Source of the DNA: Cryobacterium sp.
GTDB lineage: Bacteria > Actinomycetota > Actinomycetes > Actinomycetales > Microbacteriaceae
Direction of reading: 5' to 3'
DNA length: 52,219 bases
Assembly: GCF_026786305.1 (NCBI RefSeq)
Contig: NZ_JAJAYI010000011.1
Coordinates: forward strand, 1 to 52,219
The notes under the pieces are model-generated. The model was given only the letters and a program-made list of their open reading frames with translations. It was not told where the DNA came from and did no database searches. The translations under genes and the position numbers were made by a program. Numbering within the stretch: the stretch's first letter is position 1; the number at the start of each line of letters is the position of its first letter. Below are positions 8,418 to 17,563 of the stretch, piece by piece.

Positions 8418-9703
8418 GCCTGACCCGACTCAGCGCGAGCCGACGCAGCCAGTGCGGGCGACAGCGCCGGATCGACCAGGGCCCCGTTGACCAAATCGGT
8501 GGCGATCTCGGTGAGCAGCGTGAGCCCGGCGACCATATCGGCATCCGTGGTGAATTCGCGTTCGCAGTGCGAGACGCCGTCAACGCTCGGAATGAAGAGC
8601 ATGATCGAGGGCACGATGGTGTTCATCGCGACCGAGTCGTGGCCGGCCATGGTCTGGATACGGCGGGTGGAGAGCCCGGCGCGGATGGCGGCCTGTTCGG
8701 CCAGCTGCAGGCCGTTCTCCGGAAAGTACCTGATCGGACGAATATCAAAGTCGGTGACGTTGATCTGGATGTCGTGCTCGAGGGCGAGGACGGCGATCTT
8801 CTCGAGCAGAGTGGCGCGGGCCGCCTGCACGATCTCGGGGTTGCCGCTTCGCAGGTCGGCGACCAGGCGCACCCGGCGGGCGACCACGATGGGGGAATTG
8901 GGTTCGAGGGTCAGCTGCCCGACCGACGACACGATGGCCTCGTCGGCGAAGTCGGTGGTGACCTCGCGCACCATGAGGATGATCTTGGCGGCGGCAACGA
9001 GGGCGTCGTGCCGGTCGGCCATGGCGGTCGCCCCGGTGTGCGACTGCTCGCCGAGCACCTCGATGTCGAGTTTCTGGGTGTACCAGCTTCGGTCGACCAC
9101 ACCGACAGCGATGCCCTCGCGTTCCAGGATGCGACCCTGTTCAATGTGAATCTCGGCGTAGCTCACCGTGACCGGGCGCGGGTCGGTGCCAAGGTAGCCG
9201 ATTTCGGCGAGGGCGGCGCGGGCGGTGACACCGGCCAGGTCGGTGGTGTCGAGCATTTTCTCCTGGTCGAACAGCCCGACGAACACGCTGCTGCCCATGA
9301 CGCTCGGTGCAAAACGGCCGCCCTCTTCGTTGAACCAGTTCACGACGGCGAGGTTGAACGGCGGCACCGTGCCGTTCGTGGTGACCAGCTCGTCGATGTT
9401 GCGGGCAGCGTGCAGTGCCGCGAGCACGCCGTAGGCGCCGTCGAAGCGCCCGCCGAGCGGCTGGCTGTCGAGGTGTGAACCGACGAGCACGTAGGGCGCG
9501 CCGGGGGTCCACTCGATCAGTCCGAACATGTTGCCGATGCCGTCGACGTGCAGGGTGTAGCCGGCGTCGGCGACCCACTTCGAGAACCAGGCGCGGCTTT
9601 GCGCGTCTTCGGCGGTGGCGGCCTGGCGGTCGACGCCCTCGCGGGGCGTGGCGCCGATGGTCGCAACGTGGTGGAAATCGGTCAGAAAGTCAGCAGATGA
9701 CAC
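8414..9703 (-). CDS. M20-family N-carbamoyl amino acid hydrolase / allantoate amidohydrolase-like
   Basis: 429 aa metallo-amidohydrolase of the hydantoinase/carbamoylase type. Metal ligands are recognisable: H77 and D79 in GSHLDSQ, D88 in GRFDGAYG, the glutamates of FNEEGGRF (E126/E127), H186 in EIHIEQG, and a GHDS motif in the C-terminal part. Members release CO2 and NH3 from N-carbamoyl amino acids, or act on allantoate or beta-ureido acids; the exact substrate cannot be read. It lies 49 bases downstream of the transporter and overlaps the amidase gene, forming one minus-strand operon with them. Confidence 0.85.
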   Translation of the reverse strand: MSSADFLTDFHHVATIGATPREGVDRQAATAEDAQSRAWFSKWVADAGYTLHVDGIGNMFGLIEWTPGAPYVLVGSHLDSQPLGGRFDGAYGVLAALHAARNIDELVTTNGTVPPFNLAVVNWFNEEGGRFAPSVMGSSVFVGLFDQEKMLDTTDLAGVTARAALAEIGYLGTDPRPVTVSYAEIHIEQGRILEREGIAVGVVDRSWYTQKLDIEVLGEQSHTGATAMADRHDALVAAAKIILMVREVTTDFADEAIVSSVGQLTLEPNSPIVVARRVRLVADLRSGNPEIVQAARATLLEKIAVLALEHDIQINVTDFDIRPIRYFPENGLQLAEQAAIRAGLSTRRIQTMAGHDSVAMNTIVPSIMLFIPSVDGVSHCEREFTTDADMVAGLTLLTEIATDLVNGALVDPALSPALAASARAESGQA

Positions 9704-9752
9704 GTGTGCTCCTTCAAAAGCGGATGGTGCATGAATTGATGCCGCGGCGCTC

Positions 9753-11084
9753 TCAGCCCAGACGCCCCCGCGTCTCGGGCACCTTGGTGAGGGTTACGAG
9801 CAGGAACACGATCACGGCGGCGCCGGCCATGTAGAAGCCCGGGGCGAACGAAACACCCGAGCTGGAGACCAGGGCCGCGCCGACGAGCGGCGCGGTGCCG
9901 CCGAAGATGGCATAGCCGAGGTTGTAGCTCACGGCAGCGCTCGTGAAGCGGGTTCTGGTCGTGAAGATCTCGACGAAAAAGGTGTAGCAGCCGCCGCCGT
10001 AAATGCACAGGGGAATGACGAACAGCATCTGGCCGAGCAGGGCGAGCGGCAGGCTGCCGCTCGTGACGAGCATGAAGCTCGGGATGGCGAGAACGGCGAT
10101 CGCGGCCGACCCGGCGATCAGCATCGGCTTGCGCCCGACCTTGTCGCCGATGCGCCCCCCGATCGGCAACAGCACGGCGTACAGGGCGAGGGCGGCCGCA
10201 TTGGCCAGCAGGGACTGCTCGCGACTGAGGTTACCCGTGGTCTGCACGTACGCCACGAAGTAGGCCGAGAGAAAGTAGAAGCCCATCGCGGTGAGGCCCA
10301 TCACGAAGATGACCTGCACCATGCGCAGCTTGTTCTCGCTGAAGGCTTCCTTGATCGGGCTGAACTCCGTGGTCCTGGTGGCCTGGGCGTCGGTGAACGA
10401 CTTGCTCTCGCTCGTCTTGCTACGAATCCAGACGCCAAACAGGGCCAGCGGCAGGGCAAGCAGGAACGGGAGGCGCCAGCCCCAGGCGGTGAACGACGCG
10501 TCGGACATGCTCTGGCTGAGGATGAGAATCATCGTACCGGCGAACACGGACGGCAGTGCGGTCGCGGCGATGGTCAGGTTCAGCCAGAGGCCGCGCCGGT
10601 TGATCGGGGCGTGTTCAAAAACGAATGAGGGCGCGCCGACCGATTCGCCACCGGCCGAGAAACCCTGCACGAGGCGCATCAGCAGCAAGAGTAGGGGAGC
10701 GCCCAGGCCGATCTGATCGAAGGTGGGCAGCAGTCCCATGCAGGCGGTCGCCACACCGATGGAGAGCAGGGTGATGGCAAGCACCTTGCGCCGCCCGATC
10801 CTGTCGCCGAGGGCACCGAAGAACAGACCGCCGAGAGGGCGCACGATGAACGCGACGCCGAAGGTTGCGAAGGTGGCGAGTAGGGCGAGGTTCGGATCAG
10901 TGCTCGGGAAGAACAGCTGAGAGAAGATCACCGCCGTCAAGCCATACAGGGTGAAGTCGTAGAACTCGATGAATTGGCCGATGCTGCCGCCGAGCAGCAC
11001 CCGCTTTTGCAGGCCGGTGATTTTCTTCGGGGGAGCGGCGTCGGCTAGCGGACTGATCGGGGCGGTGGCTGCGGTCGTGGTCAT
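9753..11084 (-). CDS. MFS transporter, metabolite:H+ symporter (MHS) family
   Basis: 443 aa, 12 predicted membrane segments, likely a proton-coupled importer of an organic acid or zwitterion. It begins GLQKRVLLGGSIGQFIEFYDFTLYG, the typical MHS N-terminus, and has the loop 2-3 motif GALGDRIGRRKVLA and the repeat GGRIGDKVGRKPML in the second half. I start it at ATG 11082-11084; an extension to 11267 would add 61 residues of non-hydrophobic, atypical sequence. First gene of the transporter-carbamoylase-amidase operon, which implies that it imports the substrate of those enzymes. Confidence 0.88.
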   Translation of the reverse strand: MTTTAATAPISPLADAAPPKKITGLQKRVLLGGSIGQFIEFYDFTLYGLTAVIFSQLFFPSTDPNLALLATFATFGVAFIVRPLGGLFFGALGDRIGRRKVLAITLLSIGVATACMGLLPTFDQIGLGAPLLLLLMRLVQGFSAGGESVGAPSFVFEHAPINRRGLWLNLTIAATALPSVFAGTMILILSQSMSDASFTAWGWRLPFLLALPLALFGVWIRSKTSESKSFTDAQATRTTEFSPIKEAFSENKLRMVQVIFVMGLTAMGFYFLSAYFVAYVQTTGNLSREQSLLANAAALALYAVLLPIGGRIGDKVGRKPMLIAGSAAIAVLAIPSFMLVTSGSLPLALLGQMLFVIPLCIYGGGCYTFFVEIFTTRTRFTSAAVSYNLGYAIFGGTAPLVGAALVSSSGVSFAPGFYMAGAAVIVFLLVTLTKVPETRGRLG

Positions 11085-11376
11085 GAAGTCCACCGTACGA
11101 TCGTGGTGATTCCGGCGCTCGCCGCTTCGTTTCTGGCCCGTGAACTCTGCGCGAGCCGTGTGTCGGTCATATTGCGGCGCATCCGCTGGTGTGTAACCGG
11201 GGCGACACATGAATTGTCTGCTCGAACACTGATCCTCCTTGATCACGATGAGTCGGATCCCGGTCACAGACGAGCGGTGCCGGGAGCGCGCTGCTAATTG
11301 TGGTCAAGCTTGCGCGTCGCGAAAGTCCCTTGTCCAATTGATTCTCCTGGCCAACCTCATCGATTTTGGTAATGAT

Positions 11377-12291
11377 CTAAGGTCGGGTGGCACCGTACAA
11401 ACGTCGGCAGGTCTCTTCGAAGGCCAGGGTACGACGGGTGGGCAGGGCGGCGTGGAGACGCACCAGCATGACCTCGCTCGGCGGAAACTCATCAGTCAAT
11501 CTCAACGGCACCACGCGACCGCCGGAGTAGGGCACATCGTTGTAGACCCGCTGGTTGAGCAGGGCATAGCCGTGGCCCTGGGCGACGAAGGAGCGCACCG
11601 TTTCGTAGCCGGCGAATCGGTGGCGTACGTTGGGCACCACCCCGGCCACGGCGAACAGGCTCTCGTAATACTCCCTGCTGTGCGGCAGGTCGAGCAGAAT
11701 CAGCGGTTCGCCGGCGAGGTCGCGCAGGGCGATCTCTCGACCGGGGCTGTTCGCGGCCCGGTGGCCCTCGGGAACGATGACGTGCGGAGGAACCCGCTCG
11801 AGCACCTGGCTGGAGAAACCGCTGCCAAGGCCGTGCCCGTACATGAGTGCGAGGTCGCAGCGCCCCTCGCGCAGTTCGGTCTGCAGTGAAGCGAGGTCTG
11901 CTTCGAGAAAGGTCACGTCGACGCCAGGGTGGGCGGCTTCGAACGCCTTGAGAATGGCCGGCAGCCGAAACGAGGCCAGTGGCGAAAACACGCCGACGGT
12001 CAGCTCGCCGGTGAGCGTTTCGGCGGCACCGTAGACCGATTCGAACAGGGAATCGGCGTGGTCGAGAAACGCCTTGAGGTCGAGCGCGAACCTGCGCCCG
12101 GTCGGCGTGAGTTTGAGCCCGGTCGAGGGGCTGCGCAGGAATAACTGGGCGCCGAGCGTGCGCTCCAGCTCCGCCATGGCCGTGGAGACGGCCGACTGGC
12201 TCACGAGCAGCCGGGCGGCGGCCTGGGTCATGCTTTCCAGCTCGGCGACGGCGGCGAAATACCGCAACTGGGTGAGAGTGAAGTGTCGCAT
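11377..12291 (-). CDS. LysR-family transcriptional regulator
   Basis: 304 aa. N-terminal winged helix (MRHFTLTQLRYFAAVAELES, then QAAARLLVSQSAVSTAMAEL) and a C-terminal type 2 periplasmic-binding-like effector domain starting around residue 90 (ELTVGVFSPL). Start chosen at 12291 because the LTTR family always opens with FTLxQLRYF; upstream in-frame codons code for Cys/Arg-rich unlikely peptide. It lies 292 bases upstream of the transporter operon in the same direction and is the obvious candidate controller of it. The intervening gap shows no other gene; I could not pick out a convincing T-N11-A box. Confidence 0.85.
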   Translation of the reverse strand: MRHFTLTQLRYFAAVAELESMTQAAARLLVSQSAVSTAMAELERTLGAQLFLRSPSTGLKLTPTGRRFALDLKAFLDHADSLFESVYGAAETLTGELTVGVFSPLASFRLPAILKAFEAAHPGVDVTFLEADLASLQTELREGRCDLALMYGHGLGSGFSSQVLERVPPHVIVPEGHRAANSPGREIALRDLAGEPLILLDLPHSREYYESLFAVAGVVPNVRHRFAGYETVRSFVAQGHGYALLNQRVYNDVPYSGGRVVPLRLTDEFPPSEVMLVRLHAALPTRRTLAFEETCRRLYGATRP

Positions 12292-12514
12292 CGGGCTCCA
12301 GATCGGGTGGCAGTCGGGAGCGCAAGCGCTCCGCCCCGCGCGTGCCGATTGCTCAATGGTAACGACGTGCGTGCCCGGGCGCTCGTTCCGGCACGGGCAC
12401 CGGGCCCAACACGACAGATAAGCGGACGCCGCGCGCGGCATCCGCTTCGGCCCTCACTTGGGGGTAGTATCTGGGCAATCGGGACTTTCCCGCGCATGAA
12501 TGAAAGGTCGGACT

Positions 12515-12679
12515 ATGAATCCGCTACTCATCATTGTGGCCATTGTTGCGGTGGTGCTGCTCATTACCGGCGGTCTGGTGCAGTCGCTCCAGTTTCTGCT
12601 CTGGGTCGGTATCGTGCTCGCGATCATCGCAGTGATCATGTTCCTGATGCGGTCGATGTCAGGACGCAAAAGCGTCTAG
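12515..12679 (+). CDS. 54-aa small membrane protein
   Basis: Short frame from ATG 12515 with a GAAAGG ribosome-binding site about ten bases upstream. The peptide is MNPLLIIVAIVAVVLLITGG, a short QSLQF link, a second hydrophobic run (LLWVGIVLAIIAVIMFLM), and a basic tail RSMSGRKSV. Two membrane segments in a hairpin, tail probably cytoplasmic. It is followed 14 bases later by a perfect terminator, so it is a self-contained transcription unit divergent from the LysR gene. Similar tiny hydrophobic proteins of unknown function are common in Microbacteriaceae. No function is assigned. Confidence 0.75.
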   Translation: MNPLLIIVAIVAVVLLITGGLVQSLQFLLWVGIVLAIIAVIMFLMRSMSGRKSV

Positions 12680-12693
12680 AACTGCATGAGGGG

Positions 12694-12735
12694 CAGCCGC
12701 CGGGAGGAGAATGAACTCCTCCCGGCGGCTGTTTT
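12694..12735 (+). terminator. Rho-independent terminator after the 54-aa gene
   Basis: Perfect 16-bp stem (CAGCCGCCGGGAGGAG at 12694-12709 with its complement at 12716-12731), a six-base loop AATGAA, then TTTT. It separates the small membrane gene from the kinase gene. Confidence 0.9.
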
Positions 12736-12856
12736 CTGTGTCGGCACATGCCTGTTGCCGGCCCGGCGCAGCGCCTGGATGGCGGCCAGACCCCTGCACC
12801 CCCGTACACTGTGCCGACCGGGCTCATTGCTCGCGGCTCCGGAGAGAATGGACCCC

Positions 12857-13753
12857 ATGCCTGAACAAAGCGCCCCCGCTCGTGTCGTCGTTGTGGGCGA
12901 CGCCCTCATCGACGTGTTGCGCGACTCGGAGTCGAGCCGGGAATTTGCCGGCGGCGCCGCGCTCAACGTGGCGGTCGGACTGGCCGTGCTCGGCGTGCCG
13001 ACGACCCTGATCGCGATGGTCGGCGACGACGCCGATGGCACCGTGCTTCGAGCGTTCCTCGACCAGTACGACGTGCAGCTGATCGCGACACCGGGGCCGC
13101 TCGGCTCGTCGCGGGCGGTGTCTGACCGCACCGACGGCGAACCCCGCTACTTCTTCAATGATGCCGCCAAGGCGCGTCGCATCGAGTTCGGGGTGGCCGA
13201 GTGCGCCGCACTCAAGGGCGCCGCGCTCGTCGTCGTGAGCTGCTTTCCGTTCGACGACACCGCGCAGACCGAAGCGTTCGCGGCCTGCGTGAGCGACCCC
13301 GAGCATCGCCTCGTGATCGACCCCAACCCGCGGGCCGGCATGCTGCATGACGGGCCGCGGTTTGTGCGCAACTTTGAGGCGCTCGCCGCGCGCAGCCTGC
13401 TCGTGAAGGTCGGCGACGAAGACGCCGACCTTCTCTACGAGAGCACGCTCGACGAGCTGCGGGAACGGCTCGTCGATGCGGGCGCGCACACCGTGCTGGC
13501 GACCGCCGGACGCCTCGGCGCCTCGGTTTCGTTCGCGAATAATAAGCAGGTCAGTGCGCCGATCGCGAAGCTCGATGGCCCGGTCATCGACACGATGGGT
13601 GCCGGGGACGCGACGCTTGCGGCATCCGTTTGCACCATCGTGACCGACGGGGTGCCGCAGGATTTGGCCGCCTGGCAGGCGCTGCTGGCCGACGCCATGC
13701 TGACCGCCGCCGCCACCTGCAGGCATGAGGGAGCGCTGCTCCGGCGACCGTAG
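12857..13753 (+). CDS. PfkB-family carbohydrate kinase
   Basis: 298 aa ribokinase/fructokinase-type enzyme that phosphorylates a sugar or nucleoside with ATP. The N-terminal strand is VVVGDALIDVL, substrate-side motif FAGGAALNVAVGLA at about residues 30-43, and the C-terminal PfkB signature is DTMGAGDATLAA with catalytic Asp at residue 251. I use ATG 12857, about nine bases after GGAGAGA; an ATG at 12848 is in frame but too close to that site. It stands alone between a terminator and the convergent HEAT-repeat gene, so context does not tell the substrate. Confidence 0.82.
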   Translation: MPEQSAPARVVVVGDALIDVLRDSESSREFAGGAALNVAVGLAVLGVPTTLIAMVGDDADGTVLRAFLDQYDVQLIATPGPLGSSRAVSDRTDGEPRYFFNDAAKARRIEFGVAECAALKGAALVVVSCFPFDDTAQTEAFAACVSDPEHRLVIDPNPRAGMLHDGPRFVRNFEALAARSLLVKVGDEDADLLYESTLDELRERLVDAGAHTVLATAGRLGASVSFANNKQVSAPIAKLDGPVIDTMGAGDATLAASVCTIVTDGVPQDLAAWQALLADAMLTAAATCRHEGALLRRP

Positions 13754-13796
13754 ATCAGGCTCTTCGCAAACGGATGCCGGCGGCTAGCCGACTGGT

Positions 13797-14369
13797 TCAG
13801 GCTTCAGGCTCGGTGGCCGGTTTCGTCAGCTTGAGGCGGCCGCGGATCGCGTCGCGGGCCTGCTGGGCGGCGCGGCGCACCTCCTTGTCGGCGTCGCGCA
13901 GGCGCACCTCGATCGTCGCGATGTTGTCGGCGGTGCCTTGGTCGGCGAGGGCGTGCAGGGCAGCGGAGCGCACACGGGGGTTCTCATCGGTGGTGAGGCG
14001 CACGAGCTTGGGCACGACCTGCAGCCCGCGCAGCAGCACGACCTTGGCGCACATCTCGCGTACCCGCCAGGCCTGGTTGTTCAGCCCGACGACGATGTAT
14101 GGAGCGGCCGATTCGCCCCAGACATGCAGCAGTGCGCGGGCGCCCCACAGCTCGGGCCAGTACAGCGCGGGGGCACCCTCGAGGATGCCGAGGGCGTGGC
14201 GGCCGCCCGCGTACAGCAGAAAGTCTTTTCCGGCATTCTTGGCGCGCAACAGCGCGACGGCGTTATCGATGACAACACTCTCGCCGTAGTGCGCAACGGC
14301 GGCGCGAATGCGCTCGTCGGTCGGCAGGTCGATCGGAAGTTCGGGGTGCGGGATCAATTTGTTTTGCAT
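13797..14369 (-). CDS. HEAT-repeat protein
   Basis: 190 aa, all helical. HEAT-like helical pairs are visible in the C-terminal half (WRVREMCAKVVLLRG, NPRVRSAALHALADQG, KEVRRAAQQARDAIRG), each with the Pro/Arg-Val pattern of the family. The N-terminal half (AVALLRAKNAGKDFLLYAGG) is less regular. Proteins like this usually serve as binding scaffolds; no enzyme motif is visible. Convergent with the kinase gene, 43 bases apart. Function unknown. Confidence 0.7.
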   Translation of the reverse strand: MQNKLIPHPELPIDLPTDERIRAAVAHYGESVVIDNAVALLRAKNAGKDFLLYAGGRHALGILEGAPALYWPELWGARALLHVWGESAAPYIVVGLNNQAWRVREMCAKVVLLRGLQVVPKLVRLTTDENPRVRSAALHALADQGTADNIATIEVRLRDADKEVRRAAQQARDAIRGRLKLTKPATEPEA

Positions 14370-14512
14370 AGCCCTCTAACGCTACCTCCCCGGCGCGACG
14401 CGGGCCATCGAATCCGTTCCGGAGCGACGATCTCGTGAGAGTAATGCGGCGCCGTAGACGGAACGACAGAGTGGGCGAGCCGGGCCCGCGTCCGTTGAGC
14501 GGCGGGGCTCGG

Positions 14513-14959
14513 TCAGGTGAGGGTGAGTTCGAAGCCGGAGGCGTGCTCGTAGATGCCGTAGTTGCCGATGTCGGTGAAGCCGAGGCTGCGGTAGAGGGCG
14601 AGGGCCTCGGGCTGGGCGTAGCCGGTTTCGAGTCGCATCCGCTCGTAGCCGAGGGTGCGGGCGAGGGATTCCAGCTCTTGCAGAATCGTGCGGGCGTGGC
14701 CCTGGCGGCGGTAATCGGGGTTGGTCCACATGCGCTTGACCTCGGCGGTGGTGGCGTTGAACTGGCGCAGGCCGCCACCGGCGACCGTCGTGTCACCGTC
14801 GACGAGCACGAGAAAGCCGCCGCTGGGCGGATCGAACTCGGCCCCGTCGACGTCGTGCACGGAATCGCCGTCGCCGTATCGGGTTTCGTATTCACGGTGC
14901 AGGTCAAGCAGGAGAGGGGCCACCTCGGGGTCACCGAGGCGCACGGATACACATTTCAC
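14513..14959 (-). CDS. GNAT-family N-acetyltransferase
   Basis: 148 aa. Shows the GNAT core: strand VAGGGLRQF, then AEVKRMWTNPDYRRQGHARTIL, the motif A acetyl-CoA loop (RRQGHA, the R/Q-x-x-G-x-A signature), followed by the helix and the motif B end EALALYRSLGFTDIGNYGIY. It transfers an acetyl group from acetyl-CoA to an unidentified small molecule or amine. It stands alone, with its start about 70 bases from the divergently transcribed MaoC gene. Confidence 0.82.
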   Translation of the reverse strand: MKCVSVRLGDPEVAPLLLDLHREYETRYGDGDSVHDVDGAEFDPPSGGFLVLVDGDTTVAGGGLRQFNATTAEVKRMWTNPDYRRQGHARTILQELESLARTLGYERMRLETGYAQPEALALYRSLGFTDIGNYGIYEHASGFELTLT

Positions 14960-15031
14960 GCTTTATAGTGTGCGCCTTGTTCTGGTGTGGTTCTGACCCG
15001 CCACCGGGAGCTCTCTGAGTAGACTCAATGG

Positions 15032-15478
15032 GTGTCAGTGAACCCAGAGTTGCAGGGACGGGTCTTTCCGTCGGTCGCACCGTACCTTGTCGGACGTGAA
15101 AAGGTGCGCGAATTCTCCCGCGCCGTGTTCGCGACCAACCCGATCAACCACGATCCCGAAGCGGCCCGCGCGGCTGGCCACGCCGACGTCGTCGCCCCGC
15201 CCACGTTTGCCGTGGTCGTGCAGGAGGCCACCCTGGCCCAGCTTCTGGCCGAACCGGATGGCGGCATCGACTTCACCCGTGTCGTGCACGGCGACCAGCG
15301 CTTTTGCTATCTGCGCCCAATCGTCGCCGGCGACGAACTCACGGCTACCCTCGCGGTGACGAGCATCAAGACCCTCGGTGGCCACTCGATGGTGACCGCC
15401 GAGTCCACGATCGTCGACGCGACCGGCGCCCACGTCGTGACCGCCATCTCCACCCTCGTCGTCAGGGGAGACGAATGA
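15032..15478 (+). CDS. MaoC-like dehydratase N-terminal type (HadA/HadC-like)
   Basis: 148 aa hot-dog fold subunit (FAS1-DH/UPF0336 type) starting at a GTG. It lacks the catalytic D-x-x-x-x-H motif and carries FSRAVFATNPINHDP at residues 28-42, as HadA/HadC do. In mycobacteria such proteins dimerise with HadB to dehydrate 3-hydroxyacyl-ACP in type II fatty-acid synthesis. Its stop overlaps the ATG of the catalytic partner gene by four bases, supporting a heterodimer. The pair followed by murB is a conserved actinobacterial gene order. Confidence 0.85.
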   Translation: MSVNPELQGRVFPSVAPYLVGREKVREFSRAVFATNPINHDPEAARAAGHADVVAPPTFAVVVQEATLAQLLAEPDGGIDFTRVVHGDQRFCYLRPIVAGDELTATLAVTSIKTLGGHSMVTAESTIVDATGAHVVTAISTLVVRGDE

Positions 15479-15897
15479 CCCACGTTTTGACTGATCTCAC
15501 GGTCGGCAGTGTCGTCGCCGAGGCGAGTTTCCGAGTGACGCGCGATTCACTCGTGCACTACGCCGGGGCATCCGGTGATTTCAACCCCATTCACTACCGC
15601 GATGACGTCGCGCAGTCGGTGGGACTTTCGGGCGTACTCGCCCACGGAATGCTCACCATGGGCCTGGCCGTGCAGCCCGTCGTTGACTGGGCCGGCGACC
15701 CGGCCCGGGTGGTCGACTATCAGGTGCGGTTCACCCGCCCGGTCTTCGTCGACGCCACGGAAGGTGCCCTTGTCAACGTGGTCGCCAAGGTCGGCGCCCT
15801 CGATTTCGAAGCTAATGTGGCGCGCATCGACCTCGTTGTGAACTTCAACGGCGCGACCGTTCTCGGCAAGGCGCAGGCGCGCGTCAACCTGGCCTGA
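15475..15897 (+). CDS. MaoC-like (R)-hydratase/dehydratase (HadB-like)
   Basis: 140 aa. Contains the hydratase-2 motif YAGASGDFNPIHYRDDVAQS (residues about 25-44) with the catalytic Asp and His, then GVLAHGMLTMG. It should form the active half of a (3R)-hydroxyacyl-thioester dehydratase with the preceding subunit. Start is the ATG in ATGA at 15475. Followed 12 bases later by murB. Confidence 0.88.
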   Translation: MTHVLTDLTVGSVVAEASFRVTRDSLVHYAGASGDFNPIHYRDDVAQSVGLSGVLAHGMLTMGLAVQPVVDWAGDPARVVDYQVRFTRPVFVDATEGALVNVVAKVGALDFEANVARIDLVVNFNGATVLGKAQARVNLA

Positions 15898-15909
15898 GGC
15901 GGTTGAAAC

Positions 15910-17124
15910 ATGATTGAACCCGTTGCCCTGAGCACCCTCACCACCTTTCGTCTCGGTGGGCCACCAGCCGCCCGGGTGGCGCCGGTCACCGAGCAGAACC
16001 TCATCAACGAGACCCTCTCGGTCTGGGGTATGGACGAGAACTGGCTGCTGCTCGGCGGTGGATCCAACACCGTCGTAGCCGACGCAGGTTTCGACGGCAT
16101 CGTCATCCACGTGGTGACCCGCGGCATCGAGGTGCTCGCAGATGGCAGCAAAGCGGATGCCGCCGCCGACGATCCCGCAGACGACGATCCCGTCGCTGCC
16201 GGCCCCGAATCGGGCACCGAGCACCGCGGCGCCCGGGTACGCCTGCGCGTACAGGCAGGCGAACCCTGGGACGATCTCGTCGCCTACGCCGTGGATCGCG
16301 GGTGGGCCGGAATCGAGGCGCTGTCAGGCATTCCCGGATCGTGCGGCGCTGCCCCCGTGCAGAACATTGGCGCCTACGGCCAGGAACTCTCTGACAGCCT
16401 CGTCGCGGTCGACTTTCTCTCCTACGAAACCGGTGAGGTCGAACGGCTTGAGCGCGCCGACCTCGACCTCGGCTACCGAACCTCGGCGCTCAAGCAAGGG
16501 CTGCGTGGCGTCGTGCTGGCGATCGAGCTGGAGTTGCATGACACCGCGGCCGAGGCATCCGTTTTGGGAAGCACTCTCGGCCAACCGTTGAAGTATTCCC
16601 AACTCGCCGGAGCGCTCGGTGTTCAGCTGGGCGACCGGGTGCCGCTGCAGATCGTGCGCGCGACCGTTCTCGGCCTGCGGGCCGGCAAGGGCATGGTGCT
16701 TGACCCGAGCGACCCCGACACCTTCAGTGCCGGATCGTTCTTCACCAACCCGATCGTCACCGAGGGGTTTGCGCGCTCGCTGCCAACGGATGCGCCGCGC
16801 TGGCCGCTGGAGCCCGAGCCGGCCGATCGAGTAATTCCACTTGAGGAATATATGGGCGTCGGTCCGATTCCCGGTGAGGAACCCGTGCGCCTGGTCAAGC
16901 TCAGTGCCGCCTGGCTCATCGAACACGCCGGTGTCCGTCGGGGTTTTCGCCTGCCGGGATCGAAGGCGGCCGTGTCGAGTAAACACACCCTCGCGTTGAC
17001 GAACACGGGCGGGGCGACCGCGGCCGAGGTGGCCGAACTCGCCCGTTATGTGCTCGGCCGGGTGCGGGCCGAGTTCGGTGTGAATCTACAGGCCGAGCCG
17101 GTGCTCGTGGGGCTCACGCTGTAA
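15910..17124 (+). CDS. murB: UDP-N-acetylenolpyruvoylglucosamine reductase MurB
   Basis: 404 aa flavoenzyme that reduces UDP-GlcNAc-enolpyruvate to UDP-MurNAc in peptidoglycan synthesis. Visible landmarks: FAD-binding LLGGGSNTVVAD near residue 50, GIPGSCGAAPVQNIGAYGQE, the LGYRTSALK segment with the substrate Arg, S276 in GSFFTNP (proton donor), and the C-terminal glutamate in LQAEPVLVG (E396). A low-complexity Asp/Ala-rich insert sits at about residues 78-100, which makes the protein longer than the usual 300-350 aa. It is the last gene of the hadAB-murB unit. Confidence 0.95.
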   Translation: MIEPVALSTLTTFRLGGPPAARVAPVTEQNLINETLSVWGMDENWLLLGGGSNTVVADAGFDGIVIHVVTRGIEVLADGSKADAAADDPADDDPVAAGPESGTEHRGARVRLRVQAGEPWDDLVAYAVDRGWAGIEALSGIPGSCGAAPVQNIGAYGQELSDSLVAVDFLSYETGEVERLERADLDLGYRTSALKQGLRGVVLAIELELHDTAAEASVLGSTLGQPLKYSQLAGALGVQLGDRVPLQIVRATVLGLRAGKGMVLDPSDPDTFSAGSFFTNPIVTEGFARSLPTDAPRWPLEPEPADRVIPLEEYMGVGPIPGEEPVRLVKLSAAWLIEHAGVRRGFRLPGSKAAVSSKHTLALTNTGGATAAEVAELARYVLGRVRAEFGVNLQAEPVLVGLTL

Positions 17125-17138
17125 CTCGGTGCGCCGGG

Positions 17139-17555
17139 CTAGTCGGAGCGGCGAGCGGCGGCCGCGATGCCGGCCACGACGAGGCCGAGACCGACCGCGA
17201 TGACCCCTCCGAGCAGCCACAGCGTGGGGTCCGGCCGGATCGGCACGAGACTGAACACGACCACGCAGGTGGCGAAGGCCAGCAACAGCACCCCCCAGAG
17301 AATCGTGCTGAACCGTGGGTGCAGTCGGGCAGCGGATGCCGCGGGCTGGGCCCCGCGCAACCCGTCGTCGGGCTGTGCGGGCAAGGGGTATGCGGGACTG
17401 GGGGTCACGATGTCCGGGGTCCCTTTCGCCGGGGTCCCCTCGAAGGGGAAGGCGAGCTTCTCGGTCGCTGCAGTGGCGTTGGCAGCGTCAGCGGCCTGGT
17501 CTGCGACGTTCGAGGTGTCGTTCGTGGCTGTCTCGCGCGGGTCGGGAGTGGTCAT
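17139..17555 (-). CDS. Small membrane protein of unknown function
   Basis: 138 aa. The first 75 residues are polar and Ala/Thr/Pro-rich (low complexity), followed by two membrane segments (ILWGVLLLAFATCVVVFSLV and LWLLGGVIAVGLGLVVAGIA) with the short basic tail ARRSD. It lies nine bases downstream of the PspC gene and is probably co-transcribed with it, which suggests an accessory role in the same envelope system. No family recognised. Confidence 0.75.
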   Translation of the reverse strand: MTTPDPRETATNDTSNVADQAADAANATAATEKLAFPFEGTPAKGTPDIVTPSPAYPLPAQPDDGLRGAQPAASAARLHPRFSTILWGVLLLAFATCVVVFSLVPIRPDPTLWLLGGVIAVGLGLVVAGIAAAARRSD

Positions 17556-17563
17556 GGGGTGTC

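Noticed and set aside
6810..8423. 537-codon open frame on the plus strand
   Set aside because: Mirror of the amidase gene, with Gly/Arg/His-rich composition and no recognisable motif.
11085..11376. LysR binding site upstream of the transporter operon
   Set aside because: No T-N11-A box with clear dyad could be singled out by eye.
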